This document shows, piece by piece, positions 33,591 through 42,765 of a stretch of 64,000 nt of DNA. Source of the DNA: Marinobacterium sedimentorum (GTDB lineage Bacteria > Pseudomonadota > Gammaproteobacteria > Pseudomonadales > Balneatricaceae). Under the pieces are notes generated by a model. That model ran no database searches. It was not told where the DNA came from and saw only the letters and a list, made by a program, of their open reading frames with translations. Each line of letters starts with the position of its first letter. Position 1 is the stretch's first letter. A program made the position numbers and the translations under genes. Location of the stretch: the NCBI RefSeq assembly GCF_024267675.1, contig NZ_JALDYX010000010.1, forward strand, positions 62,001 through 126,000, in the 5' to 3' direction.

Positions 33591-34586
33591 TTAATAGCCT
33601 TCCTCGAAATCTTCCACCTTGCCGCTGAAAATGCGGTAGCCCCAGAAGGTGTAGGCACAGATCAGCGGTACGAAGATCAGTACGCCCGGCAGCAGGAATT
33701 CCAGGCTCGATACCGGCGCCTGGGCCTGCATGAAGGTCAGCTGGCGTGGCACCAGGTAGGGGAAGAGTCCCACCACCAGACCTGCAAATCCCAGCACGAA
33801 CAGGGCGACCGCGAGAAAGAACGGTCGCTGTTCATGCTGCTTTCCGCCCAGGTCATGGAACAGCAGCCAGCCGGCGCCCAGGCTCAGCAGCGGCAGCGGG
33901 CTGAGTAGCAGCAGGTGGTAGCCGTCGAACCAGCGGGCGCGGATTTCCGGGGCTTCAACCAGCGTCCAGAGACTGACCAGTGCCATCGCGATCAGCACGG
34001 CGACCACCAGACGGCGCCCGAGGCGAGCCGCCCTGTCGCGGATCTCGCCGCGGCTTTTCATCGCCAGGTAGCAGCTGGCCAGCAGGGCGTAGCCGGCCAT
34101 CACCGAAAAGGCGGTAAGCACCGAGAAGGGCGACAGCCAGTTCAGGCTTGAGCCGTCGATGGCGTCGCTGTCCACGCCCTGCACCAGGGAGCCCAGCATC
34201 AGCCCCTGGCAAAAGGCCGCCACGGAGGAACCTACGGCAAAGGCAAGGTCCCACCAGGGCTTGGATCTGTGGGCCTTGAAACGGTATTCAAAGGCCACAC
34301 CACGAAAGATCAGGGCGATCAGCATAATCATGATCGGCACGTAGAGCGTCGACAGTATGGCGCCGTAAGCGACCGGGAAGGCGGCAAACAGCACCACCCC
34401 GCCGAACACCAGCCAGGTTTCGTTGCCGTCCCAGACATGGGAAATGGAGCGCATCATGTGATCGCGCTGGGACTCGTCATCGAACCAGGGGTAGAGAATG
34501 CCCAGGCCCAGATCGAAGCCATCCAGTACCACGTACATGAGGATGGCAAACCCCAGTAACAGGAAGTAGAAAAAAGCCAGTTCCAT
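33591..34586 (-). CDS. cioB: Cyanide-insensitive-type cytochrome bd quinol oxidase subunit II
   Basis: This 331-residue polytopic subunit pairs with subunit I to reduce O2 with ubiquinol. The N-terminal 'LGFAILMYVVLDGFDLGLGI' and 'VWDGNETWLVFGGVVLFAAF' are the subunit II signatures, and the C-terminal 'LICAYTFWGYRIFSGKV' is standard. The length is shorter than E. coli CydB (379), as is usual in the CIO/short-Q-loop group. Its ATG overlaps the cioA stop by one base. Confidence 0.93.
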   Translation of the reverse strand: MELAFFYFLLLGFAILMYVVLDGFDLGLGILYPWFDDESQRDHMMRSISHVWDGNETWLVFGGVVLFAAFPVAYGAILSTLYVPIMIMLIALIFRGVAFEYRFKAHRSKPWWDLAFAVGSSVAAFCQGLMLGSLVQGVDSDAIDGSSLNWLSPFSVLTAFSVMAGYALLASCYLAMKSRGEIRDRAARLGRRLVVAVLIAMALVSLWTLVEAPEIRARWFDGYHLLLLSPLPLLSLGAGWLLFHDLGGKQHEQRPFFLAVALFVLGFAGLVVGLFPYLVPRQLTFMQAQAPVSSLEFLLPGVLIFVPLICAYTFWGYRIFSGKVEDFEEGY

Positions 34587-35992
34587 CAGTGCACCTTCTC
34601 GTGAGCATCAAGCTGTTTCACCCAGGCCAGGGCATAGCCCGGTGCATGGGTACCGATCAGTTGTTCCGGCAGGGAGGCGAAGTCTGGCGGCCCCTTGCGG
34701 ATCAGCTTGCGCATGAAGTACAGATACACGCCCAGCAGCAGGCTGTAGGTGATCAGGAACAGGCTGAGGGAAAACAGCACCCGTTCCGCCGGCAACGGCG
34801 ACACCACGTCCATGGTCCGCACCAGGCCATGCACCAGCCAGGGCTGACGGCCAACTTCCACCACATACCAGCCGGCGACCGTGGCCACCACGCCGGCCGG
34901 GGTCAGCAGGGTGCAGACCCGCAGCAGCAGGGGCGAGCTGTACAGCCGATCACCGCGGCGCAGCCAGAGGCCATACAACGCCACGGCGATCATCAGTACA
35001 CCCAGGCCCACCATGATGCGGAAGCTGAAGAACACCACGGCGACGGGGGGGCGATCTTCCGGCGGCACGGACTTGAGCCCCTGCAGGTCTCCATCCAGCT
35101 CGTGGGTCAGGATAAGGCTGGCGAGATGGGGCACGGCGATCTCGAAGTGGTTGGTCTCGTCTGCCTTGCTGGGCAGTGCAAACAGCAGCAGCGGCGCGCC
35201 GGTTTCGGTCTCGGGCCAGATACCCTCCATGGCCGCCAGCTTGATGGGCTGGTGTTCCTTCACGTTCAGGCCGTGCATATCGCCGATAAAGGCCTGCAGC
35301 GGCGTCAGTACCAGGGCAAACCAGAGCGCCATGGAAAAGCCCTTGCGGGCCATGGGCTGGTATTTGCGCCGCAGCAGATAGTAGGCACAGACGCCAGCCA
35401 CCACAAAGGTGCCGGTAATCAGTGCCGCCAGCAGCATATGGGCCAGGCGGTAAGGCATGGACGGGTTAAAGATAACTTCCGGCCAGCTGGCGACCTGAAA
35501 CACGCCATCGACGATTTCATAGCCTGCCGGTGTCTGCATCCAGGAGTTGGCGACGATGATCCAGAAGGCCGAGATCCAGGTGCCCAGTGCCACAATGCAG
35601 GTGGCGAAGAAGTGCATCCGTTCGCTGACCCGCTGCCAGCCGAACAGCATGACGCCGAGAAAACCGGCTTCCAGGAAGAAGGCAGTCAGCACCTCGTAGG
35701 CCATCAGCGGGCCCAGTACAGCACCGGTGATACGGGAGAATTCGGAGAAGTTGGTGCCGAACTCGTACGACAGCACTATCCCCGAGACCACGCCCATGCC
35801 AAAGGTAATGGCAAAGGGCTTGATCCAGAATTTGGCCAGTTGCAGGTAGACCGGATTGCGGGTTTTCAGCCAGAGCCCTTCCCAGATGGCGATAAAGGTC
35901 GCCAGACCAATGGTCACGGACGGGAACAGGATGTGAAAACTGACGGTGAACGCGAACTGCAGCCGCGATAGCAGGGCGGCATCAAGCTCCAT
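34586..35992 (-). CDS. cioA: Cyanide-insensitive-type cytochrome bd quinol oxidase subunit I
   Basis: The 468-residue haem-binding subunit has the His ligand in '[13 protein letters not shown]' (His20, high-spin haem side), a second in '[13 protein letters not shown]' near 186, and the '[18 protein letters not shown]' signature near 386. The quinol loop after '[13 protein letters not shown]' is short, placing it in the CIO/short-Q-loop branch rather than E. coli CydA. Its start lies within a small upstream ORF's stop (ATGGAGCTTGA). An FNR/Anr-like site is about 200 bp upstream. It is useful at low oxygen or with sulfide or cyanide present, which fits the nearby persulfide genes. Confidence 0.94.
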   Translation of the reverse strand: MELDAALLSRLQFAFTVSFHILFPSVTIGLATFIAIWEGLWLKTRNPVYLQLAKFWIKPFAITFGMGVVSGIVLSYEFGTNFSEFSRITGAVLGPLMAYEVLTAFFLEAGFLGVMLFGWQRVSERMHFFATCIVALGTWISAFWIIVANSWMQTPAGYEIVDGVFQVASWPEVIFNPSMPYRLAHMLLAALITGTFVVAGVCAYYLLRRKYQPMARKGFSMALWFALVLTPLQAFIGDMHGLNVKEHQPIKLAAMEGIWPETETGAPLLLFALPSKADETNHFEIAVPHLASLILTHELDGDLQGLKSVPPEDRPPVAVVFFSFRIMVGLGVLMIAVALYGLWLRRGDRLYSSPLLLRVCTLLTPAGVVATVAGWYVVEVGRQPWLVHGLVRTMDVVSPLPAERVLFSLSLFLITYSLLLGVYLYFMRKLIRKGPPDFASLPEQLIGTHAPGYALAWVKQLDAHEKVH

Positions 35993-36101
35993 GGCTGCGT
36001 CCTGTGCGCGTGCGCAGGTGCTGCATCAGCGCTGGTGCACAGGCAATGCTGAAAACGGCGCCAAACATCAGAAATTCGGTCATCAGGGCGGACAGGCTCA
36101 T
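35982..36101 (-). CDS. 39-residue single-helix membrane protein leading the cio operon
   Basis: ATG 36101 follows CTGGAGATACACCT and encodes 'MSLSALMTEFLMFGAVFSIA' with one membrane helix and a basic tail, ending at TGA 35984-35982. The frame overlaps the cioA start by 11 bases, so translation is coupled. Small subunits such as CydX are needed by other bd oxidases but normally lie downstream and begin differently, so this may be an analogous accessory. I do not recognise it. Confidence 0.6.
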   Translation of the reverse strand: MSLSALMTEFLMFGAVFSIACAPALMQHLRTRTGRSHGA

Positions 36102-36193
36102 AGGTGTATCTCCAGACGTTTGTTTTAATCTATTATTCCGATGGCTAAACCTTATGCAGGGTGCGTGCCAATATTGAAATAGCCGCAAATGCC

Positions 36194-36207
36194 TTGATTT
36201 CGGTCAA
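36194..36207. promoter_or_regulatory. FNR/Anr-type box between cio genes and histidine kinase
   Basis: TTGAT-TTCG-GTCAA matches the FNR/Anr consensus TTGAT-N4-ATCAA except at one base. It lies 93 bases upstream of the small cio-operon ORF and 80 bases upstream of the divergent kinase gene, so it could govern either or both in response to oxygen. Confidence 0.6.
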
Positions 36208-36286
36208 TTGAGAGGCGAGTATTGCCCGCAGGTGTAAACCTTGTAGACAGTTACTGTTCCTGATCTGTAAACGGTGTTGACGGCTG

Positions 36287-38164
36287 ATGAACCGGGTAAT
36301 CGCGTTTGAACTCATGATGCTGGTGACCAGCGGCTGTGCCCTGGTGGTGTCCGGCTGGTTGCTGTTGCAGGCGCGCAAAAGGCGCAGCCTGCAGGCGCTG
36401 GCAGGCTTCGGCCTGATGATGGCGCTCTGGTGCGCCGGCCATATCGCGATCCAGCAGGGCTGGCACCAGGCCGGCATACTGCTGATTCTGGCCAATCCGC
36501 TCATGCCCACCTTCTTCCTGCACTTTGCGCTGCGCTTCGTGCGCCCGGAACGGCCCCGTGTGCCTGGCTGGCTGCTCTGGCTGAGCCGCCATATAGTGGC
36601 CATCTATGCCACCAGTGTGGCCGTGATTCTGCTCAGTTGGGACGGGCCCGGCGGCACGGTGGTGCCGCTGGGGCCCTTTGCCGACTTCTTTGTGTTCCGG
36701 GGCCTGGGCTGGTTCAACATCGCCTACACCGTGGTGGTGGGGATTCTGGCGCACCTGGTACTGGTCTGGGGGCTCAGTGTCCATCGGGGCAACCTGCGCC
36801 GCTCCATTGTGGCCATGTTTGCCGCCGGCGCCTGGGGTCTGCTGCTGGCGACCAGCTTTATCTTTCCGTCGCTGGGGTTCGACTGGTACCCCTATCCCAT
36901 GCTGCTGCTGCCCAGCTATGTCGTGCTGCTGGTCTATGGCGTAGTGCGCTACCAGATTCTGGAAGCCAACGACTTCGCCAAGCGGACCCTGCCCTGGCTG
37001 GTGCTGATGGCGGTGATGCTGGGGGTGATGGCGCTGCTGGGCACCCTGGCCGGGCACTTTGGCCTGGTACAGCTTGCCGCCGTACCGCTGTGGCAGCTGT
37101 GGATATGCGCCTTGCTGGCGGTGGCCGTGGCGCTGTTGCTGCGTGGCCCGCTGACGACCCTGTCGGGTCTGCTGATTTACCCCGGCATACGCCTCGATGA
37201 AGCTCTGCTTGAGCAATGGCTGAGCCGGCTCAAGGCCGAGGGCAGCTGGCAGGGCCTGCAGGCCCGTGCCGCCGAGCTGATTTCGGCCCAGGTGCGCCAG
37301 CCCGTGCATATCTATCTGCAGCACGAGGGCGCTGGCATGCCGGTACGCTGTGAGGGCGAGCTGAGCATTCTGTGCCAGCACCAGGCCCGGGGCTGGCGTT
37401 TTCGCCTGCAGCGCTGGGAAGATCTCAAGCCCGGCCTGCGCCTGACCGGCGAGGTGTTCGGCTCACTATTGTCCACCAGTTGCGGCTTGCTGGAGCGCTC
37501 CCTGCAACTGGCCGAGGCCGAGCGCCGCCGTCTGGCCAGCGAGCATCTGGTGGAGCTGGGCAGCCTGTCGGCGGTCATGGCCCATGAGCTGCGCAATCCC
37601 TTGAATGTGATCTCCATGGCCACCGCCGATCTGCCGGGGGAGCGGCGCAGCCTGATTCAGGCGCAGCTCAAGCGGGCAGACCGTCAGATCTCCGACCTGC
37701 TGCTCTATTCGGGTCGCCTCGAGCTGCACGTTCAGCCGGTGCTGCTATCGGCCATGGTCGATAGCCTGGTGCCGCTGTTTGACTGGCAGCAGACCCGGTT
37801 CGAAAGCGCCATTGCGCCAGACCTGCTGTTGCCGGCGGATCCGCACCGCCTGCAGCAGGTGTTTACCAACCTGATCGAGAATGCCTTGAGCTTTGTGCGC
37901 AACCAGCCGGGCAGCCTGATCCGCATCGACTGTGACGCCGATGGCCGTTGCATCCGCATCCACAACAACGGGCCGGCCATCGATGCGAGCCTGCATGGCA
38001 CCCTGTTCCACCCCTTTGTCAGCCGGCGTGCCGGCGGCAGCGGCCTCGGACTGGCCATTGTGCGCCGCATCATGGATGCGCATGGTGGTCATGTGACGCT
38101 GCGCGAAGACCTGGGCTGGCCAGTGACCTTTGAACTGAGCTTTCCAGAGGATGCCAAGGCATGA
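36287..38164 (+). CDS. Membrane-bound sensor histidine kinase
   Basis: This 625-residue kinase has a long N-terminal membrane part of about eight or nine helices (residues 5-290) with no recognisable periplasmic domain, followed by a linker (about 300-420). The dimerisation helix carries the phospho-acceptor in 'VMAHELRNPLNVISMA' near residue 430. The ATPase domain has the N box 'TNLIENALSFV' near 533 and the G box 'GGSGLGLAIVRRIMDAHGG' near 585. It is divergent from cioAB and followed 31 bases later by its sigma54-type response regulator. The signal is unknown; it resembles PrsK-like kinases in layout. Confidence 0.9.
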   Translation: MNRVIAFELMMLVTSGCALVVSGWLLLQARKRRSLQALAGFGLMMALWCAGHIAIQQGWHQAGILLILANPLMPTFFLHFALRFVRPERPRVPGWLLWLSRHIVAIYATSVAVILLSWDGPGGTVVPLGPFADFFVFRGLGWFNIAYTVVVGILAHLVLVWGLSVHRGNLRRSIVAMFAAGAWGLLLATSFIFPSLGFDWYPYPMLLLPSYVVLLVYGVVRYQILEANDFAKRTLPWLVLMAVMLGVMALLGTLAGHFGLVQLAAVPLWQLWICALLAVAVALLLRGPLTTLSGLLIYPGIRLDEALLEQWLSRLKAEGSWQGLQARAAELISAQVRQPVHIYLQHEGAGMPVRCEGELSILCQHQARGWRFRLQRWEDLKPGLRLTGEVFGSLLSTSCGLLERSLQLAEAERRRLASEHLVELGSLSAVMAHELRNPLNVISMATADLPGERRSLIQAQLKRADRQISDLLLYSGRLELHVQPVLLSAMVDSLVPLFDWQQTRFESAIAPDLLLPADPHRLQQVFTNLIENALSFVRNQPGSLIRIDCDADGRCIRIHNNGPAIDASLHGTLFHPFVSRRAGGSGLGLAIVRRIMDAHGGHVTLREDLGWPVTFELSFPEDAKA

Positions 38165-38195
38165 ATGCTTTACTGCGATTTAACCGGAGCTGGCC

Positions 38196-39554
38196 ATGAA
38201 CAAACCCCGCATTCTGCTGATTGATGACGAGCCGGCATTTCGTTCGCTGTGCGAGCAGTGGCTCGCCAATGCCGGTTACGAGGTGCGTGGCGGCGCCAGC
38301 CTGGAGGACGCCCGCGCCCAGCTGCAGTCCTTCGATCCGGACCTGTTGCTGCTGGATCTGTCATTGCCGCCGCAGTTTGACCCGGCCCATACCCTGGCGG
38401 CGCTGCCGGAGTTCGCCGACCGGCCGGTGATCATCATCACCGGTCACGCGGACCGGGAGCTGGCGCTGGAGGCTATCCAGCGGGGCGCCTGGGATTTTCT
38501 CGCCAAGCCGCTGGACCCGGACATGCTGGCGGTGGTGGTGAAAAGGGCGGTGACCAAGCACCAGCTCAGCCGCGAGTTGCAGCAGCTCAAGCAGGGCAGC
38601 CGTGAAGCGTCACCGCTGGCCCGGCTGATCGGCAACTCGCCGTCCATGGCCGGTATCCGGGCGCTGGTGGAACGCATTGCGCCCACCGATGCCAGGGTGC
38701 TGGTGACCGGGCCATCCGGTACCGGCAAGGAGGTCATATCCCGTGCGCTGCACGATCTGAGCCTGCGGGCGAGCGGCCCCTTTATCTCGGTACACTGCGG
38801 TGCCATTCCGGCAGATCTGCTCGAAAGCGAGCTGTTCGGCCATGTGCGCGGTGCTTTTACCGGCGCGGATCGTGACCGTGACGGCCTGCTGAAACTGGCC
38901 GATGGCGGCACCCTGTTCCTGGATGAAATCGGCGAGATGCCGCTGCCCATGCAGGTCAAGCTGTTGCGGGTGCTGCAGGAAGGCACCTTTTATCCGGTGG
39001 GTGGGCGCAGCCAGCAGCAGATCAACGTGCGGGTGATCTCGGCCACCAATGCCAATCTGCCCGACAAGGTTGCCCGCGCCGAGTTTCGCGAGGATCTCTA
39101 TTACCGCATCAAGGGCGTTACCCTTGAAACCCGGCCACTGGGCGAGCGGGCCGAGGACGTGCCTTTGCTGGTGCGCCACTTTCTGACACTGCAGGCCGCC
39201 GATACCGGCGCCAGCGAACTGCTGCTCGACCCCGCGGTGCTCGACTGGCTTATCCACAGGCCCTGGCCCGGCAATGTGCGGGAGCTGCGCAATACCCTGG
39301 AAAGCATCTGCGCCCTGAGTCGGGGCGGGCGGGTGACGCTGGAGGATGTAGCCTTGCTGCACCCCGGCGTACAGCAGGCCGGCGCGCAGCAGCCGGCCTC
39401 GGATGCGCCGCTGGATGAGCAGGTGCGGGCGCTGGAAATTCGCCTGATCCGCGACGCCCTGGGCCGCCACGACGACAACCGAACCCATGCGGCGGCCACG
39501 CTGGGGTTGTCTCGCCAGGGCTTGCTGAAGAAAATAGAGCGCTACGGACTTTAA
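38196..39554 (+). CDS. NtrC-family sigma54-dependent response regulator
   Basis: The 452-residue protein has three domains. A receiver domain (3-115) has phospho-acceptor Asp54 in 'DPDLLLLDLSLPP' and Lys in 'FLAKPLDP'. An AAA+ domain (about 145-375) has Walker A 'GPSGTGKEV', the sigma54-contact loop 'RGAFTGADRD' and Walker B 'GGTLFLDEIGEM'. A Fis-type helix-turn-helix ends the protein ('HAAATLGLSRQGLLKKIERY'). GAFTGA is intact, so it should activate sigma54 promoters. It pairs with the kinase just upstream; its targets are unknown. Confidence 0.93.
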   Translation: MNKPRILLIDDEPAFRSLCEQWLANAGYEVRGGASLEDARAQLQSFDPDLLLLDLSLPPQFDPAHTLAALPEFADRPVIIITGHADRELALEAIQRGAWDFLAKPLDPDMLAVVVKRAVTKHQLSRELQQLKQGSREASPLARLIGNSPSMAGIRALVERIAPTDARVLVTGPSGTGKEVISRALHDLSLRASGPFISVHCGAIPADLLESELFGHVRGAFTGADRDRDGLLKLADGGTLFLDEIGEMPLPMQVKLLRVLQEGTFYPVGGRSQQQINVRVISATNANLPDKVARAEFREDLYYRIKGVTLETRPLGERAEDVPLLVRHFLTLQAADTGASELLLDPAVLDWLIHRPWPGNVRELRNTLESICALSRGGRVTLEDVALLHPGVQQAGAQQPASDAPLDEQVRALEIRLIRDALGRHDDNRTHAAATLGLSRQGLLKKIERYGL

Positions 39555-39587
39555 CCAGATCGTCAACAAGCCAACAGGGATAACAGA

Positions 39588-40007
39588 GTGAGTGCAATTT
39601 CGACCAACAGTCACAGCAAATTGATGGGTTACATACTCTGGATCCTGGGTTTCATGGGGGCGCACCGCTTCTATTTCGGGCGCCCGGTCAGCGGTACCCT
39701 GTATTTCTTTACCCTGGGCCTGTTCCTGATCGGCTGGATCGTGGACCTGTTTCTGATTCCCTCCATGGATCGCAGCGCCGATATTCGGTACCGCGAGGGT
39801 GATACCAACTACAACATTGCCTGGATTCTGCTGACATTTCTCGGCATCTTTGGCGCGCACCGCTTTTACATGGGCAAATGGCTCAGCGGCCTGATTTACC
39901 TGCTCACCGGCGGCCTGCTGCTGATCGGTGTGATCTACGATTTCTGGACCCTGAACGATCAGGTCAGTGAAATCAACGGCCAGTCACCGACGGTCGGCAC
40001 CCGTTAA
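39588..40007 (+). CDS. TM2-domain protein (two repeats)
   Basis: The 139-residue protein has two TM2 units, each 'G-x-x-G-x-H-R-F-Y' plus two helices: 'GFMGAHRFYFGRPVSGTLYF' near residue 23 and 'GIFGAHRFYMGKWLSGLIYL' near residue 88. The start is GTG 39588 after CAGGGATAACA. The family is found widely in bacteria and animals with poorly known function. It sits 33 bases after the response regulator and may be cotranscribed. Confidence 0.85.
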   Translation: MSAISTNSHSKLMGYILWILGFMGAHRFYFGRPVSGTLYFFTLGLFLIGWIVDLFLIPSMDRSADIRYREGDTNYNIAWILLTFLGIFGAHRFYMGKWLSGLIYLLTGGLLLIGVIYDFWTLNDQVSEINGQSPTVGTR

Positions 40008-40208
40008 ATTTTTTGTATTGCCTGGCGACTTGAATCTTGGATCTTGCTCCAGCCATTCGATTAATGGCCGGTTCATGGGCCAAGATGGACAATCGTCGCC
40101 TTGCTCGGCGGGATCACCGGCCGAGCGTTGATTAGCGGCAATGCATCTGCGAAGCTGCGCATACGGTTGGGCACGGGGCCTGATCGCTGTAACGGGGAAA
40201 GAGACCTG

Positions 40209-40583
40209 ATGGACGTCAAGTATTCAGAACATCCGGCGATGTTCAAAAACAATCCGCTGGGCTTTCTGTTGTCGGTACTGCTGATTCCGGTCGGGGTCGG
40301 CATCATTATCCTGCTGGCCTGGTATCTCAAGTGCAAATCCACCCAGCTCGAGCTAGTGGGTAATGATCTGGTGCTGGAGCGTGGTCTGCTGAGCAAGGAT
40401 CGTACTGAACTGGCACTGAGCAGCGTGCGCTCGGTGAATGTCTATCAATCCTTCTTCAACCGTATTTTCGGTGTCGGCAAGATCGCCATCTATACCGCCG
40501 GCGACGAACCCGAAATGGAAGTGGCCGGCCTGCCGGACCCGCACCGCTTGCGTGAACTGATTAAAGAACGCCAGGACGCCTGA
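40209..40583 (+). CDS. PH-domain (bPH2, YdbS-like) membrane protein
   Basis: The 124-residue protein begins with a hydrophobic hairpin (about 20-45) and then a bacterial pleckstrin-like domain: 'CKSTQLELVGNDLVLERGLL' followed by 'ELALSSVRSVNVYQSFFNRI' and 'GKIAIYTAGDEPEMEVAGL', the typical bPH2 sequence. ATG 40209 follows GGAAAGAGACCTG; the open frame upstream to 40101 lacks support. It is followed five bases later by another membrane gene. Confidence 0.8.
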   Translation: MDVKYSEHPAMFKNNPLGFLLSVLLIPVGVGIIILLAWYLKCKSTQLELVGNDLVLERGLLSKDRTELALSSVRSVNVYQSFFNRIFGVGKIAIYTAGDEPEMEVAGLPDPHRLRELIKERQDA

Positions 40584-40587
40584 ACCC

Positions 40588-40902
40588 ATGGCACGGGATT
40601 CGGATGCAAGAGACAAGCGCGAGGCCAGAACGGTTGCTCTGGCCATTCTTGTGTTGCTGGTCCTGCTGCTGGGGGCGGCGGTGCTGCTGCTGCCTCAGCT
40701 GGCGGAAATCAGCCGTGTCAGCCTGGAACCGGGACTCGGCCTCAAGGATGCGGCGGTCATATCGTTTTTCGTCACCATCGCCCTGATGGTGGTATTTGCC
40801 ATTGCCGCGGGTGATGGCTTTATCGGTGAAATCCAGTTCATGCTGGCGGGCTTTGCCAGCTTCTTTGTGGTGATCTGGCTCATGCTGGCCTGGATCTTCT
40901 AG
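40588..40902 (+). CDS. Three-helix hypothetical membrane protein
   Basis: The 104-residue protein has a charged N-terminus and three hydrophobic helices (about 15-37, 55-75, 82-103). It directly follows the PH-domain gene, five bases apart, and is probably translated from the same message. There are no motifs I can name; its function is unknown. Confidence 0.7.
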   Translation: MARDSDARDKREARTVALAILVLLVLLLGAAVLLLPQLAEISRVSLEPGLGLKDAAVISFFVTIALMVVFAIAAGDGFIGEIQFMLAGFASFFVVIWLMLAWIF

Positions 40903-41140
40903 ATCTATCACCACCCCCTCTAAGTGCATGATAAACAGCGGTCTTTTGCGCAGGCGCGGGTGCCTTTTCGCGCCGCATCAGCGTGGCTGTGCTTGGACAG
41001 CATTAGTTGAAGCAGGTAGACTCGGACGGCCTGTATGGATGTATTTGAGTGCCAGATGGCAGCCTGGTTGTCGTGTCGACAGAGGCTGACCAGGCACCCG
41101 AATTCGCCGCAGCCATCGCCCCTAGGTAACCCTGTTTTAT

Positions 41141-42133
41141 ATGACAAATAATAATTTACCGGCGCAAGACTTTTGCTATGAATCCCTGCGCAAGGTTTCG
41201 CGCAGCTTTTACGTCAATACAGTGGCGCTGCGTAACCCCATCAGGGATTACGTCTGCGTGGCCTATCTGCTGTGCCGAATTGCCGATACCATCGAAGATG
41301 ATCCCGGCTTGTCGGTGGATGCCAAGGAACAGGGCTTTGTACTGTTCAAGGATGGATTGAGCCTGGGCGCGCCTGTCGCGGGTTGGAGTGACTTTGTTGC
41401 AACCTTGAAGAGCAGCAGCGACGAACTGGAACTTGCGCTCAACTTTCACACCGTACTGGCCCAGTTCTCGGCCTTTGCGCAAAGCATCCGCGATATTATC
41501 AGCAAGCATGTGGTCATCATGGCCGATGGCATGCTGCTGTACTGTAACAAGCTGGAAGGGCGGCGGGAGTCGATCGAGAACTTCAGTGAGCTGGATGACT
41601 ACTGCTATTACGTCGCCGGTGTGGTGGGTGAGCTGCTGACGGCGGTTTTTTCGGAAGAAATGGACATTCCCCCCGCTGCGCTGGCGCAGCTGCAGAAAAA
41701 TGCCGTGGCCTTTGGCCTGGCGCTGCAATACGTCAATATTATCAATGACTATTCCACCGACAATGAGCGCGGCATCGTTTTCTGGCCGGACTCCTGTGTT
41801 CGCGATGGCGTTGATCCGCAGAAGCCGCTGCGGGAGATGTCCCGCCACTGCCTGGATTACATCGTCGACTCGTTCGAATATGTGCGTTACATCCCGCGAA
41901 AGGAACGCACGGTGCGGGGTTTTTGCCTGCTGCCGCTGTTCTTTGCCGTGGCGACCCTGAAGCAGATCAACCAGGACCGCAGAAGTCTGGGGCATCGGCA
42001 GAAGGTAAAGATTTCGCGCAAACGCGTGCGCTTTATCTTTTTCTTCGTGATGGCATTTTCACGCTTTGACTTCATTCTTGACGCCTACTTCAGGCGCAAC
42101 GTCGCCTTCCTGCGCAAGTATCTGAGCGCCTAG
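41141..42133 (+). CDS. Squalene/phytoene synthase family protein
   Basis: This 330-residue head-to-head prenyl transferase shows 'LRKVSRSFYVNTVALRN' at 16-32, the first aspartate motif 'CRIADTIEDD' near 45-54 and the second region 'QYVNIINDYSTDNERGIVFW' near 200, with which two isoprenoid diphosphates are condensed via Mg2+. The pattern is nearer to bacterial squalene synthase than to phytoene synthase, with no carotenoid or hopanoid genes adjacent. The stop codon (TAG 42131-42133) is the first three bases of a MITE-like element, so the native C-terminus may have been changed by the insertion. Confidence 0.87.
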   Translation: MTNNNLPAQDFCYESLRKVSRSFYVNTVALRNPIRDYVCVAYLLCRIADTIEDDPGLSVDAKEQGFVLFKDGLSLGAPVAGWSDFVATLKSSSDELELALNFHTVLAQFSAFAQSIRDIISKHVVIMADGMLLYCNKLEGRRESIENFSELDDYCYYVAGVVGELLTAVFSEEMDIPPAALAQLQKNAVAFGLALQYVNIINDYSTDNERGIVFWPDSCVRDGVDPQKPLREMSRHCLDYIVDSFEYVRYIPRKERTVRGFCLLPLFFAVATLKQINQDRRSLGHRQKVKISRKRVRFIFFFVMAFSRFDFILDAYFRRNVAFLRKYLSA

Positions 42134-42308
42134 TGTAGTGCTTCGTTCTTAGAAGCGCTTTTAGCGAGTCGCCCGCAGGGAGCACGCCAATTCGCGCCCT
42201 GCTGCGTTGCCGCTCTTGGCAAGAGCCCACTTATACCTGCGAACGGCGCCTTGCCGGACACGAATTGGCGGGCTCTATAAGCACCCATTAGGGCGAAGCA
42301 GTACACTA
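42131..42308. mobile_element. 178-bp MITE-like element with 15-bp terminal inverted repeats
   Basis: TAGTGTAGTGCTTCG at 42131-42145 and CGAAGCAGTACACTA at 42294-42308 are inverted copies with one mismatch. A nested inverted repeat (CGCCAATTCG at 42185-42194, CGAATTGGCG at 42261-42270) and a central hairpin GCTCTTG-G-CAAGAGC at 42212-42226 lie inside. There is no ORF of its own. The outermost bases TA/TA could be the target duplication of a Tc1/mariner-IS630 type event. It separates the squalene synthase gene from a truncated amidohydrolase. Confidence 0.75.
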
Positions 42309-42695
42309 TTACTGGTGCCTTTGTTGCTGGCATCATCTGTGCGCATCCTGATCGATCACTCTGGACGACCGGTGCCGGAGCAGGGGCTGAATCAGCCGGG
42401 GTTTCAGGCGTTGCTTTCGCTGGCGCAAACGGGACGCTGTTTCGTCAAGCTGTCGGGACAAGCCAAGTTTTCCCGTCAGAGCTATCCATGGGGCGATACT
42501 TGGCCTTATGTACAGGCGTTGCTGCAGGCCTTTACGCCGGATGCCTGTATCTGGGACTCGGACTGGCCTTTTTTGCGTGCGCCTGAACGAATGGACTACG
42601 GGCTGTTGCTGCAACTGCTTGAGGAACTGATTCCGGATGCTGGCGATCGGCACCGGGTGCTGTGGCAGACGCCACGGCAGCTGCTGGGCTTTTAA
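42309..42695 (+). pseudogene. Truncated amidohydrolase (2-pyrone-4,6-dicarboxylate hydrolase-like), C-terminal part
   Basis: The frame reads 'VRILIDHSGRPVPEQGLNQP', 'VKLSGQAKFSRQSYPWGD', 'ACIWDSDWPFLRAPERMDYG' and ends in 'LWQTPRQLLGF'. These are the last 110 or so residues of a metal-dependent TIM-barrel hydrolase of about 270 residues; the N-terminal metal ligands are missing. Similarity begins within about 30 bases of the MITE end at 42308, so insertion or deletion at the element removed the 5' part. In-frame translation from 42207 would run through the element and is not a real start. Confidence 0.75.
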
Positions 42696-42765
42696 ACGGG
42701 TTTTGAAAGGCAGGGTGTTCTGTGTTTCGGCGTTTTAATGTGCGCCCGGGCTAGCCAGCGCTTGA

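Noticed and set aside
34589..35971. A 460-codon open frame on the plus strand, rich in Gln and His
   Set aside because: It is exactly antisense to cioA, has no ribosome site, and its composition is what the complement of a GC-rich membrane-protein gene gives.
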